A DNA stretch of 64,000 nucleotides. Origin: Setophaga petechia (taxonomy: Eukaryota > Chordata > Aves > Passeriformes > Parulidae). The position numbers and the translations under genes are program-made. The notes beneath the pieces are model-generated. The model saw nothing but the letters and a program-made list of their open reading frames with translations. It was not told the DNA's origin and searched no databases. The stretch is taken from positions 30,932,557 through 30,996,556 of the forward strand of contig JANCRA010000008.1 of NCBI GenBank assembly GCA_024362935.1, written 5' to 3'. Shown piece by piece: positions 1 to 12,379 of this stretch (the stretch's first letter is position 1; every line of letters begins with the position of its first letter).

Positions 1-2104
1 TGCTTGTTGCAATTAGAGACTGGATGTAACTGCAGTGAGTGACATGACCAGATGACATCAGGGGAAAATAAAAGCTCTTTTGTCAATACTCTTGTTTTCC
101 ATCTTGCTACTTGTCATTAAAAAGTCAATATTAAGTCAAAAGTTTCTGTTTAATAGGATGCAAGATCATATGCCCAGCATTTTCTGAAACCTGTATCTCG
201 GTTGTAAATGTGTGTTCACTGTATTCAGAATATTTATGAATAGTGGTCACCAGTGTGTATTCAGTTCTTCCTGTCATATCTGTTCAGATCTGCAGATTTG
301 TAGATGTTCTTCTGCTTGAGCAAACTGATGTAGTGCATGCAAAATTACACATAGCTGAGTCCAAATAACACATGTTTTGCTTTAGTTTCCTGTTTGGGTT
401 CAGTTGTGACTAAAGTTATCTGCTTGTGCCCATTACAGTTCACTGTGTGTAAATGGTATATATGATGTATAGGTATCCTCAGTCTTACTGCTCCTGTGAG
501 ACTCTTCTTTCTGATATGGTCATACAAAAAACTAAAACTTCCCATCAACAAAGCATTTAAGACCACAGACAACTACTAAGTGAATCACTTGAAGAGATTT
601 CCTGTGGTCATTTACCATTCAGTTTTCAAGAATTCTTTGCAGGAAATTTTGTGTCTTGGGGTAAAGGCTAGTCTTTACAGCAAGTCACTGTACTAAAGTG
701 GGGAGAAAAAAAGAAAATTTCTGGCCTTATAAATTCTCTGATGAGTTGAATGAAGAATAAAGGAGGGAAGTATTGTCTACTTTAAAAACTAAATAAATCT
801 GAAAGGACCAAATCTGAAATCCACAGTAGGTTTCAAAAGTAGATCACCTTTCAAATGCTAATGTGATTATGTGAATCAAGAGCAGCAAATCATAAAAATC
901 AAGGTAAAACATGTGTGATGCTTTAACATGGTTAACTGGAGGCAGGTGTGAACCAACAAGCTTTGGTGGTTAATTCATATCTCTCTGGTAGAACACTTTG
1001 GGACTGGTTTGGAACATTTTTAAAGATAATGGTTTTAAGGAACCCCATTAACCACATTTTGGGGGGTTTTTTTTGCTTGCCTTTTTTGTGTTTGGGGTTT
1101 TTTTGTTTGTTTTTGGTTTTGTTGTTTTTTTTTTTCCAAAGAGGTGAGTTTTCAGAAGCAAAACCATACAAATTCTCTCTTGTAAACATGCAACATATTA
1201 AATGACTCATAAAAGGAGTAGATGCTTCTTCCAGGTATGGTCTGGAGCAAGACCAATGGATCAAATATAGTCTCAGGGGAAGCACAAGGAGAACCTATCC
1301 ATTTGAGACACCCTTCTGAGTATGGTTTCTCTGCTTTTCCTCCCTATTCTGCCTTGGTGATATGAATACAGCAACACAATTCCACCTTAAAAAGGCCAGC
1401 ATTCTCAATAGATATCTTGTGAGTGCAACAGGATGTGTGCATGGGTGGCGGGTTGCCTGGGACAGAGCAGTGATTCTGTACACTTGTCACTGGAGGGGCT
1501 CGGAAATTTTGAGCAGAATGTTTTTCAGAAAATGCCAATTAATTCAGTTGTAAATGTTACGTGGGAATGTGTCAGGATTGACTATACTTTGTTTGTTTTG
1601 CTTTCAATCAAAACAAAGCATTCTGATAACTTTTTTATAATCTTGTCATGACAGAATATTTGAATGTTTCATTTTGGAAGACATTTCATTCAGGATTGTG
1701 TTCAATATTATAAATTGGGAGAAAAAAAGAGTCAGAATTAAAACTTTTCATCCAAGTTTACTTTAGGTGAATTTAAAAAATAGTCCTACTATTTACTTTG
1801 CTTCAGTTTAGGACAGGTGAAATTTTAATGTGTCAGTGCTTTCCAGGAAATGAAAATTCTACTTTCATGAAAAGTATCTGACAGAAGTCTATCTCTCATT
1901 GTTTAAAAATGAAAGTTTTACATCTTGCAAAACAAATTAAACATGTAGTTGAATGAGTAGAAATAATTTTTGGAGTTGTTTATTCACATATTTTCAAAAA
2001 TTGGGAGTTTTATGTATTAAGTTATTGAAACGATTTTTCTAAATGTCCAAACCAATATTGGAATATTTGAGTCCTGTCACTGAGCACTACTGAGAATCAC
2101 CTGG
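1..2104. other. AT-rich non-coding sequence
   Basis: No open frame in this stretch resembles a known protein and none is framed by convincing splice sites. The longest frames (about 75-117 codons) are lysine- or phenylalanine-rich and overlap the T/G-rich tract near 1.1 kb. I see no recognisable repeat family before the CR1 element that follows. Confidence 0.7.
1061..1135. repeat. T/G-rich low-complexity tract
   Basis: About 75 bases consisting almost only of T and G, with a GGGGGG run at the start, repeated GTTTTT-like words and a terminal poly-T run. It reads as simple low-complexity DNA and explains the open frames that cross it on both strands. Confidence 0.8.
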
Positions 2105-3128
2105 TTTTCTTCATTACCTCTCATCAGGTGTCTACACACATTTATGAGATTCTCCCCTGAATCTTCTCCAGGCAGAAAAGTCTCAGCTCTCCTCATATGA
2201 GATGATCCAGTCCCTCAGTCACCTCCACAGCCCTTCACTGGATTTGTTCCAGTAATCCCATATCTCTCCAGTACTGGGGAGTCCAGAACGGGGATTGGTA
2301 TTTCAGATAGGGCCTCAACAGTATTGGGTAGAAATAAAAGTTAGCACCCTTCAATCTGCTGGTAATGCTCTTCCTGATGCAGCCCAGAATGCTGTTGGTC
2401 ACCTCTGTCACTGTGGTGTATTACTGGCTGGCATTCAGCTTGTTATCCCCTGGGATCCCAAACTCTGTGGAGCTGTTCCTCAGAAACTCAGTGTATATTG
2501 GTGCATGGGGCTATTGCTCTGCATCATCAGAACTTTGCATTTCCCTTTTCATATTCCTCTCTGCCCAGTTCCACCCTGTACTGCTGTTCCCAGTTTTATA
2601 TCTCTGAACTTGCTGAGGGTTCGCTTTGCCCCCTTATGGAGGTTTTTAATGTAGAGGTTAAACAATATTTGCCTTCCTGTTGACCCCTGGGGTACACCAC
2701 CAGTGAGGTGCCTCCAACTTGTGCTATTGATCATCACCCCCTGGGCTGGCTGTTCAGCCACATTCATTCCCCCTCTCCATCCATTTACCAAACCCATACA
2801 ATGTCACCTCGTCTTCCAGACTGTTCTAGGAGTCTGTGCTAAAGGCCTTAATAAAGTTGAAGCAAACTAATGTTCTTTCCATTATCTGACAAGGTGTTTT
2901 CAATGTGGGAAGATATTTGCTTAGTTAAGCATGACTTCCACTAGGTAAAGCCACATGGACTTCTGATCACCTAGTCTTTCATGTGTTTGGAAAAGGCTTC
3001 CAGAATTACTTGTTCCACAATCTTAACAAGGACTGATGTGAGGCTGACCAGCCTGCAGTTCCCCAGATTTTCCTTTTTGTCCTTCCTGAAATAACATTTA
3101 GTTTCTTTGAAGATTGGAGTATAGCAGA
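2105..3128 (-). mobile_element. CR1 LINE fragment (RT region to near the 3' end)
   Basis: The plus strand reads as the antisense of the avian CR1 reverse-transcriptase region. It can be followed from the CTTCTCCAGGC block near 2170, through the 'gatgcagcccagaatgctg' block near 2376 and the 'acttgctgagggt' block near 2608, to the 'gaggctgaccagcctgcag' block near 3041. On the minus strand a partial frame (2549-2797) still shows the RT block GGVPQGSTGRQILFNLYI, but the catalytic FADD-type motif that should follow LSKF now reads FRDI. About 100 bases are missing near 2510-2560 relative to the remembered family sequence. It lacks a clean 3' terminus and ORF1. This is a dead, fairly old insertion. 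Confidence 0.88.
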
Positions 3129-5008
3129 TAGGAGCACTTTTTTCATATTTCCTTTACTTTCACATTTTCCCTTCTGCTATGGATAGACATATAGTATTCC
3201 TGTATTCATTTGTTCTCTTCCTAGGTGCACAAGCAAGGTTATGGATTTCCTTGGCACATGCACAGTCATTGCTGTAGACTCCTGCTCAAAACAGTGCGTA
3301 GGCTAAGAAACAGAAAACTCAGATAGCACCCTGACAAAGCTTTTTTCTTCACCCTGCTTCTTTTTTTAATGTACATCCAGAGGTTATTTAATATTTATTA
3401 CAGACAAGAGAAAGAGGGCCAAAGGGTTTCTTTCTTCCCAAATAAAGAAGTTCTCTGGACCCCCCAGTCTTCACAACTGAGCCTACAACTGGCTGGACTA
3501 TCATCCTGGTTAGGCTTAAGGACTACTTTAAGAAAAGTGACTTTAACTAAATCCTGTAATCTAAATGCTTTGTCAGGAGTTCAGTGACATAGGCAGCTCA
3601 AAAACAACAAGGTTTTTAAATTTATGATAGAGACAAGTAATAGAGCGTTTGTTTCTCCATTAACACTGTTGCCTACATGTTGGCTCTGAACCAATCTGTC
3701 AGCAATCTGTCTAAGGCTTTGTCAAGGATAGGAAACAATATGAAGATGTAGAAAACTCCTGCTCATGTGTAAACTTATAAACATGTGGAACTGGGACACC
3801 AGAGAAATATCTGAATACAACCTTTGAGATAAAGGAACATTAAACCCCAGAACTACATTCAGTAACAATGAGGCATGATTTAATGGAAATTTTTATTTAA
3901 ATGGTTATGGGAAAATTAAGAAAGAAAAAAGTAAGCTGAAAATAGAATTGTCGTCTTCTAGAGACCACCAGGCTAGATAAGAATAATAAAATATTCCAGA
4001 TCAACTCATCTGGTACTCAAACCACATAGTTCTTTTACCCATGGGGAAATTTTAAATATGTGCACATCTGCTCGATTACAAACATTAAAACTATGTTCAT
4101 TAAAGTGCAGTTCTACTCTTTAAAGCAGATAAGTGAGAATGATATCTGAGACCTTCATGTTTTGTGATCTCTCAAAGGTCATGCTATCTGCTTACTGGTT
4201 AAAAGATGCTTCTGTAACACCAGCACACAAACTTATTTCCTCAAGGTAGCCCAAATTTTCTGCTTATTTAGTATTGCCATGAGAATATTCTCTGCATGGT
4301 ACATTTGCAGCCTAAACATTTTTAGACATTTTTAAGTAATCAGAAAGTAGAAAAAAATCACAGTTGGAGGGGCAGAAGGAGAAATAGAAACAGATTCTCA
4401 CTTGGTCTTGCTCTCCTTGATCCTTTGGGGCTCATTTTTTCTGTACCTTTACCACCTCTGATCAATACAAGCCATAGAGAGGACATAGCTAAAGCAGCCC
4501 CTTTGCCTCTTGCCGTTAGAAGCTGATTTCTTGCTACCATATTCTAGAAGTTACAGCCTGACCTAACAGTATGAAAAGCAGCCATGAGCAATTGTTTGGT
4601 GGAGAGCTGCTATAAAGTCTCCAGAAGAGAATAATGAAGAAATTTTAATTCTACACTACAGACCAGAAGTGGACCTTAAAAAGATGGTGCTCAGGAGTAA
4701 ACTATGAAGAAACCACTGTGTTAACCTATGATGAGGAAATGAATTAAAATCAAGAGGGTTATTCTTGATTCTACCATCCATTCTGCTTGTTAATTTAACC
4801 AGCTAGATGAGCAAAGTCATTTTTGAAGTACATATTGCTCTCAAAAGCTTTCAGTTGCTCTTACTGTATGCAAAATCAACCTGTGAAAAAGTGCTAGAAT
4901 TTATCTTTAAATGTAGACTGGAAAGGGTAGCTATAGTATAGGGAAATAATGCCCCGTTTTTGCTCCCATCAGCCAAAATAGCTATATAAAACCTATTTTT
5001 AAAATGGA
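3129..5008. other. AT-rich non-coding sequence
   Basis: No recognisable gene, repeat family or RNA gene. The longest frame here is about 72 codons, with no splice context or protein resemblance. Confidence 0.65.
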
Positions 5009-5164
5009 GGGAAGGGAAGGGAAGGGAAGGGAAGGGAAGGGAAGGGAAGGGAAGGGAAGGGAAGGGAAGGGAAGGGAAGGGAAGGGAAGGGAAGGGAAGG
5101 GAAGGGAAGGGAAGGGAAGGGAAGGGAAGGGAAGGGAAGGGAAGGGAAGGGAAGGGAAGGGAAG
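5009..5164 (+). repeat. (GGGAA)n pentanucleotide array, about 31 units
   Basis: An uninterrupted GGGAA/AAGGG array of about 156 bases, with purines on the plus strand and pyrimidines on the minus strand. All three forward frames are open because the unit has no stop, which produces spurious Gly-Arg-Glu-Lys and Leu-Pro-Phe-Pro-Ser frames. The purity suggests a young or unstable allele. Confidence 0.98.
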
Positions 5165-6214
5165 ATTTGTAAAATCACCATTTATCATCCTAGATCACAG
5201 TTCTGACATATGAAGTGTCTTATTTTTGTACAATCCGAAAAAAGGTTCCTAAATGTTTTGAAGTATAATTATACTATATTGTAGTTTAAAAAACCATTCT
5301 GAAGAGGTATAATCTATCAGTCTTCTTCCTTCCAGAAGGCAGAAGCCACTTGCTGGGTCATTATTGAAAGGATCTAAATTTTCCATTTAGGAATTTAGGA
5401 GTAAGTAGAAAAAAGTAAACTAGTCCTTATTTTCCTGTACAATAACAGAAATGCTGTGCTTAATTTATTTTACAGGTTATGACAATGACATACCTTATCT
5501 ATTGAGACATTTCTGAAATGTGTTTAATACAGAATTTGTTGTATTAATGAATTACTGTCATTAAAATATAGTTTAACAACATAATCTAGTCCTAAAAAGG
5601 TAATTAGACATATTGTATTATTACAGGCCTGGAAGCTCCACAAGAGCAGAATTCTAAGCAAAATCACATTGTTGTGAATATTATTATTAAAAAAATTTCT
5701 CCTTCTTCATTGTGAAATATGAAAGAGTATCCAATTATATGTTGTGCCCATTCTTTGCTCCCCTTCCTGTTTTTACATAGGATGGTCTGTGCCCTCAGTG
5801 GAGAAGGCTTGCACAGCCAAGGAGTCTGTTCTCTGTAGGCTGCCTTCATTAGCTGCAGAAATTGGAGGTTGCACAAGGAGACTGGGGTGTGGGGTAGGCT
5901 GGAAAACAAAAGTTCCTCTTTGGATGCTGTTCAGATAATTGAATTTTATTTGTTGTAGACATATGAGAATTCCTTAAATAAATTGTTTTGTGGATGATCA
6001 CTTAAAAGTTGTTCTGCTACCACTTTACACTTTTGCCTGCGTATGGCACAGAATCAACGGGATCCTAATATTGGATGCATAAAGTGCTGCGTATCATCAA
6101 GAACTCCTAAAGACCCAACTATGAGGTATTCCAAAATGGACATCCAGATTTTTGTCTTTAATTGCCCTTTGTTTCTGCTGTAGCTCCACAGCTTGGGGTT
6201 AGTCAACCTTGTGT
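5165..6214. other. AT-rich non-coding sequence
   Basis: No convincing coding or repeat feature. Small frames at 5664-5909 (minus) and 5744-5938 (plus) overlap each other and resemble nothing known to me. Confidence 0.65.
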
Positions 6215-6300
6215 CTTCACAGGAATGCTACATGAATTAGTCGACATTTTCAAATAACTTCACAGGAATGCTACATGAATTAGTCGACATTTTCAAATAA
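6215..6300 (+). repeat. Perfect 43-bp tandem duplication
   Basis: Two identical 43-base copies lie head to tail (6215-6257 and 6258-6300), each starting CTTCACAGGAATGC and ending TTTTCAAATAA. The absence of differences points to a recent duplication. Each copy contains a GTCGAC site. Confidence 0.97.
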
Positions 6301-7929
6301 CTTATGCAGAAGATGCAGTGATTTATGCCATTTGTGAGCTTATGGAAAATTAATTGCAAAATCTTGCAGATTTCCTCACTTACTGACTGACTCAGTTTTG
6401 AACTGAGGTAGGAATCCTGAAGAAAGATGGTACAAAATTAATTAGTTCTCTTACCAAGTGCTGTATGAAAGCACAATGAGAGTCAGTTAAAGTTGCACAG
6501 CAATTTAAATTTCTACATTACATACTTCCTAAAAAGTTTACTCTGCAAATTTATTATTCTCCTAATGCAGATATTTGGTGGTTTGCAGCACAATGTAAGC
6601 ATTCTTATAATGCTTTATATGGAGGAATTGATACTGTATTGTGTGTATCAACTGGTTCTTTTTTCTTACCTCAATTACACTCATTAAAAATGACAACTAA
6701 TACTGTCATATTTTTTAGGTCGCATCCTGGAAGGCCATGTGGCCATTTCCCTCTATAAAAATGTGTTTATTGTGGATCCCCATCAACTTCTGCAATGCCC
6801 AGGTAAAATACTCTTGCATGAAGTTTTGCAAATGTGTACGCAAAATGTTGTTTCTATAAACTTTAGCATAAAAAGATGTTTGCACGCAATTTTTATTTTA
6901 AGAAAAGAACAAAGTTAAAATTTAAAGATCTAATGTGTTAAAGAAAACATATAGAAAAGAGAGCTGAAATGATTTAATGAAAAAACTTTTCTCTCAGTTT
7001 TCTTTTGTTGACCTGACATACAGAATCTTATATTCCACAGAGAATGAGAATTCTACCTTCATCTTGTACTGTCTTTGTTCATCAAGCACAGCCCTCTTTG
7101 TGACTCCAGTTCAATAGGGAACTTGGTACACAGTAACATTTAATAAATAAGGAAGCCAGTCAAATTTAATTATTCCACTAATGGATGTAAAAAAAAAGTA
7201 TGTGCCTAAACACTGTGTTCTGGACATTACTTAACACATACAGCGCTTGATTAATATGCAAAATTTCAGTCAAATATAAAATGAAAGACCTTTTACATGT
7301 GTAAAGCTCTGATAAGAAGAGGTAAAATTGCACAGCTCATATATAAGGTACACAATATAGGAAGATAACTAAATAAGTATTCTATTTGTAATAAATCCTA
7401 TCCTTGTGGGTGATGCAGTCCTGGACCTTTGCATCTAAAAAGAAGCAAGAATGATACACTGAGCTAAAGGTGAATCTGCTTTTTCAGACTGATTCAACTC
7501 CAACTTATTCTCAAGAGTTTCATTTCAATATTCAGGAATAGAGCATACTTCAAGTCCCATAAAGTTATTTTTTTAAATGACATATATTGTATCACTATCT
7601 TATAAACAACAAAACAGATGCAAAAGTTAGGAAAGCTGTTTGTTGGTTGTTTTTGTTTTTTTCTCCTGAAGAAATGCTGTCATGACACAAAAAAATCATA
7701 TAGATTTCTTCTGCACAGAAGGTGAATGTTCTAGCATGCAGAAAATTTTCCATGCTGCTATGACACAGCCAGGGGCACAAAGGTAGCTCTGTTGCACCTG
7801 TGTGTCCAGTGTTGCTTCTGGCATGACCCTTGCTATAAAGTCCATAAACTCCCCTTCAGTGCTCTCTTATGGAGCTACACTTTAGCCCACTGATGGGTTT
7901 TCCTTTCGGGATTTTCTTTGAAATTTGAC
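6301..7929. other. AT-rich non-coding sequence surrounding one candidate exon
   Basis: Apart from the candidate exon at 6719-6802, nothing here is recognisable. The sequence on either side of that exon has no coding character, as expected of intron. Confidence 0.6.
6719..6802 (+). CDS. Candidate internal exon, 84 bp, product unassigned
   Basis: Splice signals frame this segment. A branch-point-like ACTAAT lies about 20 bases upstream of a TATTTTTTAG acceptor, and the 3' edge is CCCAG followed by a GTAAAA donor. Two of three frames are open across all 84 bases. The more protein-like frame begins RILEGHVAISLYKNVF, ends LLQCP, and implies a symmetric phase 1-1 exon that could be skipped without a frame change. 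The alternative frame reads VASWKAMWPFPSIKM and is less plausible. I do not recognise the peptide and no partner exon is identifiable nearby, so a chance pseudo-exon remains quite possible. Confidence 0.3.
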
Positions 7930-7988
<59 letters not shown>

Positions 7989-8017
7989 CGTCTATCTATC
8001 TAATCTATCTATCTATT
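7930..8017 (+). repeat. (TATC)n tetranucleotide microsatellite
   Basis: About 88 bases of TATC/GATA repeat, pure until two late interruptions: a CCGTC near 7988 and an extra A near 8002. Interruptions at one end are typical of an ageing microsatellite. Confidence 0.97.
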
Positions 8018-11000
8018 TTTAAATGGATAACATTTAAAGCAACAAAAAGTTGAATTGTGGCAACTTTTAACACTCAATTAGAAATACATCCTATTCAATA
8101 CAGGCATTTTTCTGAAGTATTTCCTTACAAGAAATGTGTACCTGTGATAGATTTCCATATTTTTTCCAGTTTACCAACACTGCACATTCTGAGATATCAA
8201 CACCTTGTACATCTGTTACAGTGTTCTTCAGCTATAAGATTTTTAGATGCGATCTCTTTAATGGAATCTCTTTCTCTTTTGAGATGTGATGTGTTATACT
8301 TCTCTTCCTGAGAAAGCTTTTTTTAAATAACTTTTTTTAATATTGTGGGGTTTTTTACTAGCTCTTCACACCATTTACCCATTGCTTGCTTTATTTCTTT
8401 TCTGTTTGAGAAATCCTTCATTGTTTTTCCTAGGATGTCTCTAAACTTTCCTGCTGAAATCCTATTAAGCTGACAAAATTTTATTATTTCTCTATCAGTA
8501 CCCACTTCAATATGCTTCAAAGTACTGCATGCTTATTTCCTTTTCCCTTGTCTCATACTGCTTTTTTTCCCTGCTCTCTGTCTTTCATTACATATAGGAC
8601 TTTTGCCTGTTGTCATTTTTGGAGGTATTTTGGAGAAAGTTATTTTTCTTTGTTTGGTTTTCTTTATTTCCCATCATACTACTTATTCTTACTTCTCCAG
8701 ATTTCTATATGGTTTATATTTAAACCAGGTACTATTCTGACAGGTTTTGTGCTGCCACATGAAGAAAAGCTATAGAAACAATGCTTTTTGGTAGACCTAA
8801 ATTTTAGTACCCAAATATTGTTCTTGAGGCAAATATGAATTTGCTTAAACAATATGTCTGCTCATCCAGTAACTCTCGCATTGCAGATGTAGTTTTGCTC
8901 CTGAATTCAAACATATATTTATGAACTGTATTTTTATTTTTAATACTTTATGAGGCTGTGATTTAAAGGCATTGGTGCTATTTAATCCTGTCTGTTGTTT
9001 TCTTCATGAATTGATAGTTTCTTCTTATGTATTTAATTATCATTTAATTTGTAAATTCTTTTCCAACCATTTCATGAAGCCCCCTTTCTTTTGTTAATTG
9101 CTTTGCAATGAGAAGCATGTGAAAGAAAACATAAAGGTCATCATGTAGTTGAAAAATGTTCTTGACATATTTGGCCTCTTTTATGACTGCTGGACTGTTG
9201 CCATTTGCTTCAAGGGTGGTGTGAACAGGGTCTGGAGGGTAATGTTCTTCTCTCATCATTGCTGCATGAATACACCTCCAAGTCAAAAGACTAATATCTG
9301 ATACATGTGTTTTCTTATGCTCTCAAATAGCCACAATCAAAACCCAGTCTCTAAATGTATTCATTTCATTGCACAGCATGTTTTACAAATTCTGGTTGTT
9401 GTGAACTAAGGTTGAGCTTTTAGTGCTTGCCTGGCTCTCTGCAAATTCCCATTTCATCAAGCACATGAGTTGATAGTTTTGGTGCTGGTGAGCAGCAAAG
9501 ACACACAAGCATCTGAGGCCTTGGAGGGAAAAATATTCTTCTGGATAATCCAGGATGAGATCAGGTAAAGTTTAAGAGAGATTCACAAAAGCCCAGTGTT
9601 TCAAAACAGACATCGGTTTTCAGAAGGAGCTTGGTATGTCCAACTTGCACAACTGAACAAGCCAGTATTTTACAGGAATGTAATCCCTCAAGTGCAGAGT
9701 GAAAGAGACTTGTTGGCTCTATGCCCTGCTGATGAATTTTCTTTTAATTTTATTCCATAATAATAATTCTGGACTTGATTCTCGCGTTTAAAGTTATATA
9801 CTGGGACATGATGGGGGTGCAGTATTCCAAACTTGTGGACATCTGTAGCCCTGACAATTTTAGTAGTCCTGCAAGAATTTTTCAAATATAATCTGGTGCA
9901 TGAAATTCACACAGCATGAGCACAGATCCATTAAAAATATATCAATGAGCAATTTATGATTTTTTAATATTAATGTGAATATAGAAGATGTTGAGTCAGT
10001 TTTCCTACAGCAAATGTTAAACTAAGTGGGACATCACCCATTAGCTACTTATGATATTTCATTGGCCAATTTAAACTTCAGCTTTCTTTCATTCAGACGT
10101 ATCCAATTATCCTTTTTGGTTTTTTTAGGTTAAAAAATGTATGTTTGTCAGGCTTTTTGAGCTATATTTACTACCTTCCATAAATATTCCATTCTAATAT
10201 TACAACTTATTTTTTTAAATGGCTTGGAGCATATCTAGTAAAGTATTATTCTGGGCTTTGGAATAATGACTGGCTTAAGAGTGATTTAGCAGATATAAAT
10301 AAAAAGAGTAAATTAATACCGTTCTGCCTTTCAAAGGACTTAAGTGTTCTGCTTTTTCCCTGCTACAGTAAGTTATCATTCATAGATACCATGAATTTGT
10401 TTTGAAGTTCATTTTACTACTAAAAAAATCCCAGAAAGCTATATTAAGAATGATTTTATGCATGTTGTGACTTAGGAACAAATCTGATTTTAAATACTTT
10501 TTCACGGCTATTGGAAAGGATCTTCTGTACCCTCCTTGGAGAAGCCAAACCTTTCATCTGGAATTTAATTATTCAAACAAACAAAGAAACAAAGAAACAA
10601 AAAAGCTTTATTTTGGGTTAGTTAGAATGTTGCTCAATGATATAGTCAGAAAAATGTTCTCAAACAACCACTGCAGAAAAACATAATTATGCTCGCAAAC
10701 AGAGTCGTTAGAGATGAATGAGCAATGAGTGGACAGAATGTGTTGCTTGATAAATTTAGCTCTGCCTCTGACTGCCGCTTGTTTGGGAGCTGCTTTGGTC
10801 TTCCTCGAATCCGTTTGTTACTCTAAATTAGCCTCCAGTCATGGTGGCAGCTCTTGTGTGTTCCCACGGCCCTGGGAGCAATGCCAAGCATGTTCTGCTG
10901 CAAGCAGAGCCCTCTGAACAGGCTGGAGGGGATGGGCCAGAGTGAGGATCTGGTTGTCTTAGCTCAGTCTTTGGGCAAAGCCTGAATATTGATCTCCTTT

Positions 11001-11330
11001 TGATATAAAGCCAAATATATATTACTGATATGTGATAATACAGATACATTGCCCAGGTATAGAAAACAGACTGAGAACGTGGAATGTCTTTATCTCATCA
11101 AAGGCAAAAATCTCAGCCAAAAATGGTGGAGCAACCATCTCTAAAGCACATCCTAATCACAGCAGAATGGAAAAAATATGGAACCTCTGAGTACAAAAAT
11201 CTGCTGGTGCAGTTACTGTCTTTGAAAAAGCAGTGAGCAAACTTGCTACCAGCATATCTGTTCTCACTGAAGAAACACAAATTGAGTCTACAGAGAACTT
11301 GAAGGAGCCCATAGCAGCTCTCAGCAGTGG
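8018..11330. other. Non-coding sequence
   Basis: No gene or repeat family recognised. Short frames (about 60-87 codons) occur on both strands without splice context. The block at about 10730-10940 is visibly richer in G and C than its flanks and could be a conserved non-coding element, but sequence alone cannot show conservation. Confidence 0.6.
10574..10604 (+). repeat. Short CAAA/GAAA A-rich tract
   Basis: About 30 bases of CAAAC and GAAAC words ending in a run of six A. It has no retroposon structure upstream, so I treat it as a simple repeat and not as a poly-A tail. Confidence 0.75.
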
Positions 11331-11362
11331 CATTAAAATGATCCTTAAGGATCATTTTAATG
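11331..11362. other. Perfect 32-bp palindrome centred on TTAA
   Basis: The 32 bases are identical to their own reverse complement: a 16-base arm CATTAAAATGATCCTT followed directly by its complement, with no spacer and no mismatch. The flanking bases do not pair, so the symmetry ends sharply. No known element is recognised on either side. Confidence 0.98.
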
Positions 11363-12379
11363 GAGTAAAAAAATTGGAAAGATCTCTACCTGCAACACAC
11401 CTGCCCACAGTGGGATCAGAATAATCAGCTCATTGTACTCACAGTGGTATTTGCAAGAACATGTTAATCTTCAGAAATGGAATTCTTACCTACTAGATCA
11501 ACCATGAGCTGCCTTAAGACAACAGATTAACACAGAGCCTAAGGGAGCCCAGTTGTGATTCAGGCCATTGTTCTGCAAGAGAGAAAAGAGCTCCTTTAAA
11601 GACATGAAAATAAGAGACAAGTCACAGCTGAAACAGAGAATCCAAAACAGGCAGGATGAGGAAGAACATTGTGAAGACCACAATGATGTTGGTCACCTAG
11701 AGCTGGCTTTAGAAAAGCATTGACTGAAGTATACAGACAGCACTGATATTGTAGCTGTGTGACAAGATATACAGTCATTTTAAGAAAACAGTTTTAATGA
11801 GTATCATCGTGGTGAAGTGGGTACAGACACAGATTCAGAGACATTTTCTAGGCAGCAGAACCACTTGTGGAAGCAATATTTTTAAAAATAGCATAAGAAA
11901 GCAACCAGCTAATAAAAGTACAACAAAATTTCCAATGAACTATTAAAACATAAGAAGATGTAAATTAAGTCTAAGTTATTTCTATGTCAGGAATTCTGAA
12001 AAAAATATAATTAATGCAAAGTAGTATTTTACTATGTACAGGAACTTTTTACCTCACAAGATCCCATCTGATTGTTATAGTTTTATATATGCTTAAGAGT
12101 TACACAGAGCTTTTAGTAAGAAAATATGAAGGTATTACAGGAAAACAAGTGGTTTAAAATATTTTTGGCTTGTCAACTGCTTGAGAAGAGATGGAAATAC
12201 ATGATTTTGCAAGAAGATATGTGATGATATAACTTAATAGAGTACTGTGGTCACAATGAAAAATTTGGATTCCCAGGAAAAGTATTAAACTTTGTCTTTG
12301 CAGGATGTAACAAGGGAATAAGATCTTTGCCTAATTTGTTATGAAGTGATGCTAATTCAGAGTCAAGAACTGACCGTAA
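11363..12379. other. Non-coding sequence
   Basis: Nothing recognisable between the palindrome and the CR1 3' end. The last part, near 12250-12380, might be a decayed upstream portion of the same CR1 copy, but I cannot align it with confidence. Confidence 0.55.

Noticed and set aside
4982..5213. Leu-Pro-Phe-Pro-Ser and Gly-Lys-Gly-Arg-Glu frames
   Set aside because: Pure product of the GGGAA array.
10574..10604. A-rich tract as a processed-pseudogene poly-A tail
   Set aside because: No retroposed coding sequence or target-site duplication is recognisable next to it.
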